From Sulfitobacter sp. (lineage in GTDB: Bacteria; Pseudomonadota; Alphaproteobacteria; Rhodobacterales; Rhodobacteraceae), in contig JAGXFI010000079.1 of assembly GCA_024637305.1 (NCBI GenBank), forward strand, positions 1-64,000: a stretch of 64,000 nucleotides of DNA, given 5' to 3'. This document shows, in pieces, positions 19,042 to 28,867 of this stretch. The translations under genes were made by a program, and so were the position numbers. The number at the start of each line of letters is the position of its first letter. Position 1 is the first letter of the stretch. Under the pieces are notes generated by a model. It saw only the letters and a program-made list of their open reading frames with translations. It was not told the origin of the DNA and ran no database searches.

Positions 19042-19853
19042 ATGCGCGCCACCCTCAGACGCGGGTCGAGGTAGTCACGCAGGCCGTCGCCCATCAGGTT
19101 CAGCCCCAGCACCGTGAGGATGATGGCAAAGCCGGGCATCAGTGCCATGTGAGGCGCGATACTGACCATCGTTTGTGCATCCGCCAGCATGCGGCCCCAT
19201 GACGGTGTTGGCGGTTGCGCGCCAAGCCCGACATAGCTGAGGCCCGCCTCGGCCAGAATGCCAAGGCTGAATTGGATGGTGCCCTGCACGATCAGCAGGT
19301 TGGTGACGTTCGGCAGAATATGTTCCGCCGAGATACGCGCGGCGGATTTTCCGGCGACCCGCGCGGCAAGGATGAATTCGCGCTCCCACAAGCTCAGAGC
19401 AGCGCCACGGGTGATACGGGCGAATACGGGGATGTTGAAAATACCGATCGCAATGATCGCATTCACGGCACCCGCGCCGAAAATCGCCGTGATCAGGATG
19501 GCGATGACGAGAGACGGAAACGCAAAAACAAGGTCATTGCCGCGCATGATGATCTCGTCCAGCCAACTGCCGCGCCGCGCCGCAGCCCAAAGGCCCAGCG
19601 GGATCCCCAGACCCATGCCAATGCCAACGGCCACTAGCGCCACGGCAATGGATGTGCGCGCACCGACCATGATCATGCTGAGAATGTCCCGGCCAAAATG
19701 GTCCGTTCCCAGAAGACGCTTCATGTTCGGCGGTTGCAGTTTTTCCGGAATGTTCAGGGCCGTGTGATCGAACGGTGTCCAAACGAAGGACAAAAGCGCC
19801 GCAAAGACGAACACTGCAGTCAGCATGCCACCAAAAACAAGGTTGCGGGTCAT
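19038..19853 (-). CDS. ABC transporter permease (DppC-like)
   Basis: 'LLGTDHFGRDILSMIMVGARTSI'; start at 'MTRNLVFGG' overlapping the upstream permease stop. Confidence 0.93.
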   Translation of the reverse strand: MTRNLVFGGMLTAVFVFAALLSFVWTPFDHTALNIPEKLQPPNMKRLLGTDHFGRDILSMIMVGARTSIAVALVAVGIGMGLGIPLGLWAAARRGSWLDEIIMRGNDLVFAFPSLVIAILITAIFGAGAVNAIIAIGIFNIPVFARITRGAALSLWEREFILAARVAGKSAARISAEHILPNVTNLLIVQGTIQFSLGILAEAGLSYVGLGAQPPTPSWGRMLADAQTMVSIAPHMALMPGFAIILTVLGLNLMGDGLRDYLDPRLRVARI

Positions 19854-20815
19854 GCGCGGGACCTCAGGCGCGGGTCCACTGCGGCGTAGGCTAGATCGAC
19901 GAGGAAGTTCACCAGGATGACGGAAAAAACCAGCAGCATGACCACAGATTCCACGACAATGAGGTCCCGCGCAGAGATGGATTGAAACACCAGTCGACCG
20001 AGGCCGGGAAGGTAGAACACCTGTTCGATGATGATCGACCCCGCGAGAAGGAAGGAGAATTGCAGCCCGATGATGGTCAGTACGGGGATCAGCGCGTTGC
20101 GCACACCGTGCCGCCACAGGGCCTGGCGTGCAGTCAGCCCCTTGGCGCGGGCCGTGCGCATGAAATCTTCGCCCAGCACATCAAGCAGCGAGGACCGCAT
20201 GACCCGCGCAAGAATGGCAGCTTGCGGCAGGGCAAGGGCGATGGCGGGCAGGGTCAGCGAATGCAGACCCGCAAACAGCCCTTCGTCCCATCCGACGAAA
20301 CCCCCGGCAGAAAACCAGCGCAGATTGATCGCAAAGATCAGGACCAGCATCATCGCGAACCAGAAGTTTGGCACGGCGACACCCAGTTGCGTGGCACCCA
20401 TGACCCCGATATCGCCTGCCTGTCCGCGCCGCGCAGCAGCGTAGATGCCAGCCGGGAACGCGATCAGCGTTGACAGTGTCAGCGCGTAAAGTGCGAGCGG
20501 CAGCGACACCCACAAACGCGCACCGATCATTTCGGAAACCGGCGTGCGGTACGTATAGGAAGTGCCGAAATCACCCATCAGCATGCCGGAGGTCCAGGCC
20601 AGGTAGCGTTCGAGTTTCGGGACATCCAGACCCAATTCTGTGCGCAGCGCGGCCAGGGTTTCCGGTTGCGCATTCATGCCAAGCATGAACGAAGCGGGAT
20701 CGCCCGGTGCCACTTCGATCACGCCAAAAATTACCAGCGACGCGATGACGAGGCTGATGGCCAACGAAAAGATACGTTTGAGGGCATAGCGCAACATTCC
20801 TGCGAGATTAGGCAT
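19850..20815 (-). CDS. ABC transporter permease (DppB-like)
   Basis: 'MLRYALKRIFSLAISLVIASLVIFGVIEVAPGDPAS', 'RTARAKGLTARQALWRHGVRNALIPVLT'. Confidence 0.95.
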   Translation of the reverse strand: MPNLAGMLRYALKRIFSLAISLVIASLVIFGVIEVAPGDPASFMLGMNAQPETLAALRTELGLDVPKLERYLAWTSGMLMGDFGTSYTYRTPVSEMIGARLWVSLPLALYALTLSTLIAFPAGIYAAARRGQAGDIGVMGATQLGVAVPNFWFAMMLVLIFAINLRWFSAGGFVGWDEGLFAGLHSLTLPAIALALPQAAILARVMRSSLLDVLGEDFMRTARAKGLTARQALWRHGVRNALIPVLTIIGLQFSFLLAGSIIIEQVFYLPGLGRLVFQSISARDLIVVESVVMLLVFSVILVNFLVDLAYAAVDPRLRSRA

Positions 20816-20962
20816 GTGTTGCGGTGCGGTCCAGAGCGGACGTCAATATCCCTGAGCGAATTCAAAAGACATGAGAATTTCGATCATGATCGCTGTCGTG
20901 GAACCATCTTTGAAATGTCGCGTTGTTCCTGCAACGACAAACTAGACTACTGGAGAATAAAC

Positions 20963-21376
20963 ATGACAAATTTCTTTAAGACCACCGCCGTCGCAGCCGT
21001 TTTGGCAGCAGCATCTGTATCCTCGCCGGCATTCGCGGCTGCTCACATGGACCTGAATTCCATGACTTGCGAGCAATACAATCAATTGAACGGTGCCGAG
21101 CGTGACAAGGTCGCGGTCATGGCAATTGCAGAGTTGAATGACAACGCGCAGCCAACCGAAGGCACGGCCACGGCGACAGACGACTCGATCGGTACGACGG
21201 CCGAGGAAAGCAACTCGGCAGTTTCCGAAGGTTCCGCCACGGCGACCACTATTGCAAACGCCGACGATGACCTTACTCGTTTTGCCGAAGAAATCCGCGT
21301 TCTGAACCGGACTTGTTCGCGCAACTGGGATGCGATGGTTACCGAAGCCGCAGCAGGCCAGTTCGGCACACGCTAA
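20963..21376 (+). CDS. secreted HdeA-like small protein with low-complexity acidic/Thr/Ser insert
   Basis: Signal peptide 'MTNFFKTTAVAAVLAAASVSSPAFAA'; HdeA-like 'MTCEQYNQLNGAERDKVAVMAIAEL...FAEEIRVLNRTC'; start chosen downstream of GGAG. Confidence 0.7.
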   Translation: MTNFFKTTAVAAVLAAASVSSPAFAAAHMDLNSMTCEQYNQLNGAERDKVAVMAIAELNDNAQPTEGTATATDDSIGTTAEESNSAVSEGSATATTIANADDDLTRFAEEIRVLNRTCSRNWDAMVTEAAAGQFGTR

Positions 21377-21398
21377 TTGGCACTGATGCTTAATGATG

Positions 21399-21428
21399 AG
21401 CGCGGATACGAGAGTGTCCGCGCTTTTT
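21399..21428 (+). terminator. rho-independent terminator of the HdeA-like gene
   Basis: AGCGCGGA-tacgagagtg-TCCGCGCT followed by TTTT. Confidence 0.75.
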
Positions 21429-21454
21429 CGTGTGTCATAAAGCGAAGCCAAATC

Positions 21455-21489
21455 GGAAAACAGGCTCCCGCGTGCTGCGGGAGCCTGTT
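21455..21489 (-). terminator. rho-independent terminator of the substrate-binding protein gene
   Basis: AACAGGCTCCCGC-loop-GCGGGAGCCTGTT, followed on the minus strand by T-tract. Confidence 0.78.
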
Positions 21490-21495
21490 ATGGGA

Positions 21496-22974
21496 TCAGT
21501 CAGCCCAGCTGACGCCTGTCAGGTCCGTTGCCTGTGTCGGTGCGTTGGACCACAGCCCCTGCACGCCTGTTTTTGCCACCGAAAGAGCGGCAAGTTGGAA
21601 CAGATATCCGTTCACGTAATCATCCGCGATCATGCGCTGCGCGTCTGCCATAAGCGTGTTGCGGGTTTCAGGATCCGTCGTTTCGTTCAGTTTGGTCATC
21701 AGTGCCTGAAATTCCGGGTTGTCGTATTGGAAATAGTAGTCCGGATTGGCGTAGATGCCGATGTCCATAGGTTCGGTATGGGACACGATGGTCAGACCAA
21801 AATCCTTGCCCTTGAAGACCGATTCCAGCCACTGCGCCCATTCGACGTTTGTGATGTTGGCAGTGATCCCCACCTCGGCCAGTTGCGACGCGATGATTTC
21901 GCCCCCGCGACGGGCATAAGACGGCGGCGGAAGGTACAGCGTTGTTTCAAATCCGTCCGGAAACCCTGCTTCGGCCAGGAGCGCTTTGGATTTTTCGGGA
22001 TCAAAGACGCTTTGCCCGGTAAGGTCAACATAAGCAGGATTATGCGGTGCGAAATGCGTCCCGATGGGCGTGCCATAACCGAACATGGCACCGTCGATGA
22101 TTGCCTGTCTGTTGATGGCACGAGCGACAGCTTGGCGAACCTTGATGTTGTCGAAGGGGGCGACCTTGTTGTTCATCGCGAGAATCGTCTCGCCCTCGGT
22201 CGACCCGACGAGCACCTGAAAGCGCGGGTCGGCTTCGAACTGCGGTAGGTTCTCCGGGGCGGGAAAGCCACTGAAGACGTCGACGTCTTCGGCCATAACG
22301 GACGCAAAAGCGGCGGTCGGGTCGGAGATGAATTTGAATGTCACATCCGCGAGGTTGGCAGGCGTTCCCCAATAAGCGGGGTTGCGGGACAGTTTGATGT
22401 TGTCGCCCTGCGTCCAGCTGTCGAATTTGAAGGCACCCGTCCCGATAGGTGTCTGTTTGATCTGGTCGATGGATTCAGGTGCCACGATCACTGCATCGCC
22501 CCATGCCAGGTTGAAGAGGAACTGACCGTTAGGTTTGTCCAACGTCACCTTGACTGTTTGCGGGTCGACCGCCTCGACCGATGTGATGCCGTCAAAGAGC
22601 GCCTTTTGCGCGTTCACGCTGTCCTCGGCGCGGGCGCGATCAAGGGTGAACACCACGTCTTCGGCGTCCATCGTGGTGCCGTCGTGGAAAGTTACGCCGT
22701 CGCGGAGCTTGAAAGTATAGACCGTCCCGTCGTCGCTGATTTCCCAGCTTTTCGCGAGACCCGCCACGACGGAACCGTCGCCCATGAAGCGGGTAAGCCC
22801 CTCGAACACATTCGAATAGAGAACCGAATCGATAGCCCCGGCTGCGGCGCTGGTCGGATCGAGATGCGGCGGCTCAAGCTGCATTGCAACGGTGATATCG
22901 TCCTTTGCCAACGCGCTTCCAGCTACGAGAGCAGCGGTGGCGGTGCCAATCAGAAGGTGTCGAATGAGTTTCAC
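21496..22974 (-). CDS. ABC transporter substrate-binding protein (DppA/OppA family)
   Basis: Signal peptide, 'AMQLEPPHLDPTSAAAGAIDSVLYSNVFEGLTRF', SBP family 5 features. Confidence 0.95.
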   Translation of the reverse strand: MKLIRHLLIGTATAALVAGSALAKDDITVAMQLEPPHLDPTSAAAGAIDSVLYSNVFEGLTRFMGDGSVVAGLAKSWEISDDGTVYTFKLRDGVTFHDGTTMDAEDVVFTLDRARAEDSVNAQKALFDGITSVEAVDPQTVKVTLDKPNGQFLFNLAWGDAVIVAPESIDQIKQTPIGTGAFKFDSWTQGDNIKLSRNPAYWGTPANLADVTFKFISDPTAAFASVMAEDVDVFSGFPAPENLPQFEADPRFQVLVGSTEGETILAMNNKVAPFDNIKVRQAVARAINRQAIIDGAMFGYGTPIGTHFAPHNPAYVDLTGQSVFDPEKSKALLAEAGFPDGFETTLYLPPPSYARRGGEIIASQLAEVGITANITNVEWAQWLESVFKGKDFGLTIVSHTEPMDIGIYANPDYYFQYDNPEFQALMTKLNETTDPETRNTLMADAQRMIADDYVNGYLFQLAALSVAKTGVQGLWSNAPTQATDLTGVSWAD

Positions 22975-23083
22975 GGTGGTCTCCCCTTTGTCATTATTCG
23001 AAGGCTAGCCGCTGGCGCGCAATCTGGCTAGATAGCGCGTTTGCCAAACCGGCGCGTCTCAGAGCGCCTGACAGATACAGGCG

Positions 23084-24361
23084 CTAATTTTTGGGGAGCA
23101 GTAGCGTCTCCAACGCGGCACCCATGACCTTGGCGCTGTCGATCATGTCTTCGACGCCGATCCATTCGTCGGGTTTATGAGCCAATTCAAGCACACCGGG
23201 GCCATAGGCTATGCAGTTCTTCAGCTTGCCGATGCGGTCGATATGTTTTTGGTCGTAGGTGCCGGGCGACGCGACATATTGGGGCGCTTTGCCCATCACG
23301 TCCTGTATCGCGCGGGCGACCGTCTGGACGACAGGTGCATCACGGTCGGTCATCGAGGGCAGAACGCTGTTCAGTTCCGTCAGTACATATTCGAAATCGG
23401 CGCGGCTGGTGCGCAGACCTTCCAGAAGGGCAGTGACCTCATCACGAACCTGGTCGAGCGGTTCTTCGACCAGAAAACGGCGGTCGATCACGATTCGGCA
23501 ACTGTCAGGGACACAATGGGCTGGCAGGCCGTCGAAATCGGCGTCGTTTTCCCGCTGGCCGCCGTGGATCGAGTTTATGTTCATGGTGGAGCTTCGCGCG
23601 CCTTCGGGGACGACCGGCATATCCGTGGTACGCGATGCCATTGCGGGAAAGAGTTTGGACTCGAATTCACTAAGAACCGCACCCATGTGCCGCACTGCGC
23701 AATCCCCGAGAAAGGGCATGGAGCCGTGCGCAATTTCGCCCTTGGTCTCGATTTCCGCCCACCAGCCGCCGCGGTGTCCAAGACAGATGCGGTCCTTGTT
23801 GAGAGGTTCCGGAATGATGACATGCTGAACCCGCGCGGGATCGAAATAGCCTTTTTCCGCAAGGTAGGCGACGCCGCCATAGCCGCCGGATTCTTCGTCC
23901 GCCGTGCCGGAAATCTCGATAGCACCGGCGAATTCCGGATGCGTTTCGATGAATGCTTCGGCTGCGATGATTGATGCGGCGAGCCCGCCTTTCATGTCGC
24001 AGGCACCGCGACCATAGATCTTGCCGTCCTTGAGTTCCGCGCCGAAAGGGTCGGTCGTCCAGCCGTGGCCGACCTCGACGACATCGGTGTGGCTGTTGAA
24101 ATGCACGCAGTCGCCTTTGTGCGTACCGGACCGACGGGCGACGATGTTCCATCGGGGATATTTTGCGCTGTCTCCGGGCGTCCCGTGGGCGCGGATCAGC
24201 TCCGTCTCGAACCCGTGCGCTTTCAGACGGCGATCAAGATATTCGCAGATCGCGCGATAGTCCTGCCCGGGGGGGTTCAGCGTGGGGATGCGGATGAGGT
24301 CTTGTGTAAGCGCAACGAGATCGTCGCGTTTCTGAGCGATGGCGTCGGAGAGATGTGTCAT
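23084..24361 (-). CDS. ArgE/DapE family M20 deacylase
   Basis: 'VHFNSHTDVV', 'GRGACDMKGGLAASIIAAEAF', 'GTADEESGGYGG'. Confidence 0.93.
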   Translation of the reverse strand: MTHLSDAIAQKRDDLVALTQDLIRIPTLNPPGQDYRAICEYLDRRLKAHGFETELIRAHGTPGDSAKYPRWNIVARRSGTHKGDCVHFNSHTDVVEVGHGWTTDPFGAELKDGKIYGRGACDMKGGLAASIIAAEAFIETHPEFAGAIEISGTADEESGGYGGVAYLAEKGYFDPARVQHVIIPEPLNKDRICLGHRGGWWAEIETKGEIAHGSMPFLGDCAVRHMGAVLSEFESKLFPAMASRTTDMPVVPEGARSSTMNINSIHGGQRENDADFDGLPAHCVPDSCRIVIDRRFLVEEPLDQVRDEVTALLEGLRTSRADFEYVLTELNSVLPSMTDRDAPVVQTVARAIQDVMGKAPQYVASPGTYDQKHIDRIGKLKNCIAYGPGVLELAHKPDEWIGVEDMIDSAKVMGAALETLLLPKN

Positions 24362-24370
24362 GAGATCATC

Positions 24371-25609
24371 CTAAGCGAAGTCTTTCATCGCGGCCAGCAG
24401 GGCGGAAACTTCTTCGAGCGTGTTGTAGTGGCAAAGCGACACGCGGACTGCGGCGTCCAATCCGAGGGGTGTGAGGATATTGCCGGAATAATGGTCAGCC
24501 TTTCGGATGTGGGTCCGGATGCCCTGATCGTTCAGCTTGGTCACGATCTCTGCTGCTGGCACGTGGTCGAGCGCGAAACAGACCAGACCCTCGCGGCCGG
24601 GATTGTCGATGCCGCCAAGGATCGTAACGCCCGGCAATTCGGCCAGGCCGGGCAGGTTGCCGGTGCCATGGATCAGAGCTTGGGTGAGGAAGTGTTCGTG
24701 TTCGTGGATCGCTTTGCCCGCAGCTTCGATGCGCGCGCGCGGGGTCTTGGCGTCGCTGCCGAGCCAATCGAAATAGGCAACCACGTCAGAGAAGGTGGCA
24801 TAGGCCCCGGTGTCGCGGGTGCCCATTTCCCAATTGCCTTCAGGCCCGTCCTTGAGCGTCTCGATCGGCAGGGACGACAGGCGATCAGATGCCCATGCCA
24901 CGCCGTATCCGTGCCGGGAAAATACCTTGTAGGGCGACACGACATAGCCGTCGATATCGTAAGCGTCGATGTCGATCCGTCCGTGGCTTGCGTGCTGAAT
25001 GCCGTCAACAAAGATGACCGCGTCCGGCGACACCGCGCGGACAGCAGCAGCAATGGCGGCCACATCATTGGCGATCCCGGTGACGGGAGAGGTATGCAGG
25101 ATCGTGGCCACGCGCACGTCCGGCGTCATCAGCGCGGCATAGGCTTCGGCGGTGACGCCGCCCGTGGCATTGTCATGCTGCACGTTGATGTAGCTTTTGT
25201 CCGCCATCTTTGCCCAATGCAACGCGGCGCTTCGCGAGGCGGGATGCTCTACGGAACTGCCGATGACGCTGCCGTCGGGCGTCCCCATGATCGCCGTGCG
25301 AATCAGACGGAACGACAGCTCTGTTCCGCTTTCGCCGACAAAGAACTGGCCTGTGGATGCGCCGAAAAACCTGTGCATGTCTTGCTTGGCCTGACGGATG
25401 ATCTCGACCAGCGCTTTGGCTGCCGGGTTGTCGCGGCCCTGGTTGTCGGGAATCGCCGCAAACTTTCCCGAGGTGGCCACGACCGAATTCAACGTGAGCG
25501 CACCCCCCGCGTTCTCGAAAAATATCCGCGGCCCCTGAAACGGGCAGCTGTCCACATGGGCAAAGCGGCTGCGGATGTCTTGCATCAATGGGGGGGCGAA
25601 ATGGGTCAT
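24371..25609 (-). CDS. class V aminotransferase-fold PLP enzyme (cysteine-desulfurase-like)
   Basis: 'IFFENAGGALTLNSVV', 'SPYKVFSRHGYGVAWA' PLP-Lys region; start at internal Met 'MTHFAPPLMQ'. Confidence 0.88.
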   Translation of the reverse strand: MTHFAPPLMQDIRSRFAHVDSCPFQGPRIFFENAGGALTLNSVVATSGKFAAIPDNQGRDNPAAKALVEIIRQAKQDMHRFFGASTGQFFVGESGTELSFRLIRTAIMGTPDGSVIGSSVEHPASRSAALHWAKMADKSYINVQHDNATGGVTAEAYAALMTPDVRVATILHTSPVTGIANDVAAIAAAVRAVSPDAVIFVDGIQHASHGRIDIDAYDIDGYVVSPYKVFSRHGYGVAWASDRLSSLPIETLKDGPEGNWEMGTRDTGAYATFSDVVAYFDWLGSDAKTPRARIEAAGKAIHEHEHFLTQALIHGTGNLPGLAELPGVTILGGIDNPGREGLVCFALDHVPAAEIVTKLNDQGIRTHIRKADHYSGNILTPLGLDAAVRVSLCHYNTLEEVSALLAAMKDFA

Positions 25610-25761
25610 GCTGTTGTCCTTTGTCCCGACCGTCGCATCATTGCGGATCGTTTGGGCCGTGCAAGGTGATTTCACCTCAAAAATCGAAATATTTCCGGCC
25701 CCTTGTTGCGCGCGCCGGTGCAGCGTGCTGTGTTGAACGAACCCGTGGGAAGGCGAAGATA

Positions 25762-26622
25762 ATGCAGCAGGAATCATCATTCGCGCTATATTGGGCAGCG
25801 ATCAAAGGCAGCTTCGTAAAAATCACCGAAACGAATATGCCGCTGATCTCTGCCGGAGTCGCGTTTTTCGTGATGCTGTCGATTTTTCCCGCCCTCGCGG
25901 CGCTGATCGCAATTTTCGGTTTGATAGCAAACCCGGCGGTCGTGGTCGCGCAATTGGAACAGATGCGGGGCCTGCTGCCAAATGACGTCTACGAAATCAT
26001 CAACAAACAGGTGGTCACGCTCGTCAGCACGAGTTCCGATAAGCTGGGATGGGCCAGTATCATATCCTTGCTTGCGGCACTTTGGTCCGCGCGTGCGGGT
26101 GTCGGCGCGCTGATGATCGGGTTGAATGCCGTCCAGGACGAACGGAACCGGGGTGCCGCACGGCATTATGCGCGGGCATTGTTGCTGACGATTTCGTTGG
26201 TCGCTGTCGGGATCGTCGCCTTGCTGACGGTGGTTGTGGCTCCGGTCGTGCTGGCGTTCCTGCCGCTTGGACCATTAGGCAATTTTGTCGCGGACGTGGT
26301 GCGGTGGACAATTGCCATTCTTGTGCTGCTGGGGGGGCTCAGCGTCCTGTACCGGTTCGGCTCCAACCGAAGACACAAGCGCTACAGGCTGATTACGATC
26401 GGGTCCGTTTTCGCCGTGCTTAGCTGGGCGCTGGTTTCCATCGGGTTTTCTTACTACGTGAAGAATTTCGGGAGTTACAATCAGGTCTATGGGTCTATCG
26501 GTGCGGTGATCGCGATGCTTGTCTGGCTTTGGATCAGCAGCTTCCTCGTGCTGCTGGGGGCGGCGCTGAATGCGCAGATCGACAGGCGGACAGGGGCTGT
26601 GCCAACCCAGACCAATGAATGA
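25762..26622 (+). CDS. YihY/BrkB family inner membrane protein
   Basis: 'MPLISAGVAFFVMLSIFPALAALIAIFGL', 'WSARAGVGALMIGLNAVQDERNRG', 'YGSIGAVIAMLVWLWISSFLVLLGAALNA'. Confidence 0.93.
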   Translation: MQQESSFALYWAAIKGSFVKITETNMPLISAGVAFFVMLSIFPALAALIAIFGLIANPAVVVAQLEQMRGLLPNDVYEIINKQVVTLVSTSSDKLGWASIISLLAALWSARAGVGALMIGLNAVQDERNRGAARHYARALLLTISLVAVGIVALLTVVVAPVVLAFLPLGPLGNFVADVVRWTIAILVLLGGLSVLYRFGSNRRHKRYRLITIGSVFAVLSWALVSIGFSYYVKNFGSYNQVYGSIGAVIAMLVWLWISSFLVLLGAALNAQIDRRTGAVPTQTNE

Positions 26623-26631
26623 CAGAAGGCT

Positions 26632-27183
26632 CTAGAAAGAAGGCGGCGTGCAGGCACTGACAATGACGCAGACCGTATCGCCGGTGTTTTGGAACCGGTG
26701 CGGCAGGCGGCTGTCAAAAATGTAGCCATGCCCGGTTTCCAGCGTGGCGGTACGGTCGCCAACCGTCAATTCGATGCGTCCGCTGATGACGACGCCTGCT
26801 TCTTCGCCATCGTGTTCAATCAGTTCGGGACCGGTGTCGGCACCCGGCGGATAGGATTCGTGCAAGACCTGAAGGGTATGTTGCTGAGCATTGCCCAGTT
26901 GCCGCAGGGAAACCTGACCCGGGGTGCGGGCGGCCAGTTCCGTGAATTCGTCGGGGGCGTAGAAGACCTTGGGCGTGTCGTTTTCCTCAAGGGTCGCGAA
27001 AAACTCCGCCATGCTGATCGGAATCGCGTCCAGCAGACTCTTGAGCGACGCGACGGACGGGCTTGTCCGGTTCTTTTCGATCAGTGAGATCGTTCCGTTG
27101 GTCAATCCGGCCCGCGCGGCCAGTTCGCGTTGCGACAGCCCACGGGTTTTGCGGATCGTTTTTAGCCTGTCACCGATGTCCAC
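26632..27183 (-). CDS. XRE-cupin transcriptional regulator (PuuR-like)
   Basis: N-terminal HTH 'LKTIRKTRGLSQRELAARAGLTNGTISLIEKNRTSPSVASLKSLLDAI' plus C-terminal cupin. Confidence 0.92.
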   Translation of the reverse strand: MDIGDRLKTIRKTRGLSQRELAARAGLTNGTISLIEKNRTSPSVASLKSLLDAIPISMAEFFATLEENDTPKVFYAPDEFTELAARTPGQVSLRQLGNAQQHTLQVLHESYPPGADTGPELIEHDGEEAGVVISGRIELTVGDRTATLETGHGYIFDSRLPHRFQNTGDTVCVIVSACTPPSF

Positions 27184-27218
27184 GTGCTGCCTTGCGATAA
27201 TTGGCCGAAGGGCCCCAG

Positions 27219-27235
27219 TTTTTCCTTAGGAGAAA
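27219..27235. promoter_or_regulatory. 17-bp near-palindrome between the divergent regulator and gabT, candidate operator
   Basis: TTTTTCCT-T-AGGAGAAA, 7 of 8 arm pairs complementary. Confidence 0.45.
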
Positions 27236-27307
27236 AGATGATTATTGACAATTAAATTAAACAACCTCAGGGGTATTTTAAACGCCTTTTTAAAACAGGA
27301 GTCTGCC

Positions 27308-28684
27308 ATGTCTACGACTGCCAAGAAATCCATCCGTAAATCCCCTTCCAAACAAAAGTCGCAGATCGCGGTTGTCAAGGACGCGCTGGTGGCTTCGGCC
27401 AGCAATGCCGACTTGCGCGCGCGCCGTGACGCGGCCGTTCCGCGCGGCGTAGCCTCTGCCGCTCCGATCTATGCAAAATATGCGGAGAACGCAGAGCTTT
27501 GGGATGTCGAGGGCAACCGCTACATCGATTTTGTCGGCGGCATTGGCGTGTTGAACACAGGTCACCGGCACCCGCGCGTGATCGAAGCTGCGAAGGCGCA
27601 GGAAGATCATTACACGCATACCTCGTTTCAGGTCGTTCCATACGCGCCATACGTTGAGCTGGCAGAGCGTCTGAACGCGCTGGCCCCCGGCAATGCGCCG
27701 AAAAAGACGTTGCTGGTGACGACAGGTGCTGAAGCGGTGGAGAACGCGGTCAAGATTGCGCGCGCTGCAACGGGGCGTCCCGGCGTTATCGCCTTCACCG
27801 GTGCCTATCACGGTCGGACGCTGCTGACGCTCGGCATGACGGGCAAGGTCTCGCCGTACAAGATGAATGTCGGTCCCTTCCCGGCGGACGTATTTCGCGC
27901 GCCATTCCCCTCCGTGCGTGACGGAATCACCGTCGAGGATGCCCTGATCGGCCTGAAGAACCTGTTCAAGACAGATGCCCAGCCCGAGCGGGTCGCGGCA
28001 ATCATCATCGAACCGGTACTGGGCGAAGGCGGATATACTCCCGTTCCGTTCGAAATGATGACTGCCCTGCGCGAAATCTGCGATCAGCACGGTATCCTGT
28101 TGATCGCGGACGAGGTTCAGGCGGGCTTTGGCCGGACCGGCAAATGGTTCGCCATCGAACATTCAGGCGTCGTGCCTGACCTCATCACCGTGGCGAAATC
28201 CATGGCGGGCGGCTATCCGCTGGCCGGTGTCATCGGACGCGCCGACGTGATGGACGCGATGGATCCGGGCGGTCTGGGCGGCACCTACGGCGGCAACCCC
28301 GTGGCTTGTGCGGCAGCATTGGCGGCGATTGATGCGATCGAGGACGAGGATCTGTTGCAGCGGTCGCTCGACATGGGCGAACACCTCAAGGCACGCTTTG
28401 CCGAGATTGGCGCACGCACGGCACCCTTCCGGATGTGGGACATTCGTGGGCTGGGTGCGATGGTCGCGGTGGAGTTTGTGACCGATTTCGATAGCGCCAA
28501 ACCGGATGCCGAGTTGACCAAGAGCATTATCGCCCATGCGCTGAAGCGTGGTCTGCTGCTACTGTCGTGCGGAATGTACGGGAATGCGGTGCGCGTAATG
28601 GTGCCGCTGACGGCAAGCGACGAGATCCTGAACGAAGGCCTCGCGATCTTCGAAGAAGCGCTGGCAGCGGCCGTCAAGGGCTGA
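27308..28684 (+). CDS. gabT: 4-aminobutyrate--2-oxoglutarate transaminase
   Basis: '[48 protein letters not shown]', '[18 protein letters not shown]'; AGGAG upstream of ATG. Confidence 0.9.
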   Translation: MSTTAKKSIRKSPSKQKSQIAVVKDALVASASNADLRARRDAAVPRGVASAAPIYAKYAENAELWDVEGNRYIDFVGGIGVLNTGHRHPRVIEAAKAQEDHYTHTSFQVVPYAPYVELAERLNALAPGNAPKKTLLVTTGAEAVENAVKIARAATGRPGVIAFTGAYHGRTLLTLGMTGKVSPYKMNVGPFPADVFRAPFPSVRDGITVEDALIGLKNLFKTDAQPERVAAIIIEPVLGEGGYTPVPFEMMTALREICDQHGILLIADEVQAGFGRTGKWFAIEHSGVVPDLITVAKSMAGGYPLAGVIGRADVMDAMDPGGLGGTYGGNPVACAAALAAIDAIEDEDLLQRSLDMGEHLKARFAEIGARTAPFRMWDIRGLGAMVAVEFVTDFDSAKPDAELTKSIIAHALKRGLLLLSCGMYGNAVRVMVPLTASDEILNEGLAIFEEALAAAVKG

Positions 28685-28724
28685 CCTGACCGCTTTGCAC
28701 GGCCGAAACTGCTGAAGAAAAAAG

Positions 28725-28755
28725 GGCCCCCGAAATAATGTTTCGGGGGCCTTTT
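28725..28755 (+). terminator. rho-independent terminator of gabT
   Basis: GGCCCCCGAAA-taatg-TTTCGGGGGCC-TTTT. Confidence 0.92.
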
Positions 28756-28867
28756 CCAGATTAATCGCGCCCGCGATCCGCGAACAGATGCGGGCGCATT
28801 CCTCAGCAGGCTCCAGTTCCTCATTAACGTAGTCGAATCTTCTAATCGCAGGAGCGCCGCAGTCGGA

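Noticed and set aside
23063-23085. AGCGCCTG-acagata-CAGGCGCT hairpin at the end of the M20 gene
   Set aside because: Likely an ordinary attenuator between operon genes; no T-tract in the relevant direction, not reported as a distinct finding.
24065-25669. 534-aa plus-strand ORF
   Set aside because: Antisense shadow of the M20 deacylase and class V aminotransferase-like genes; high-GC codon bias opens the opposite frame and the translation resembles no protein family.
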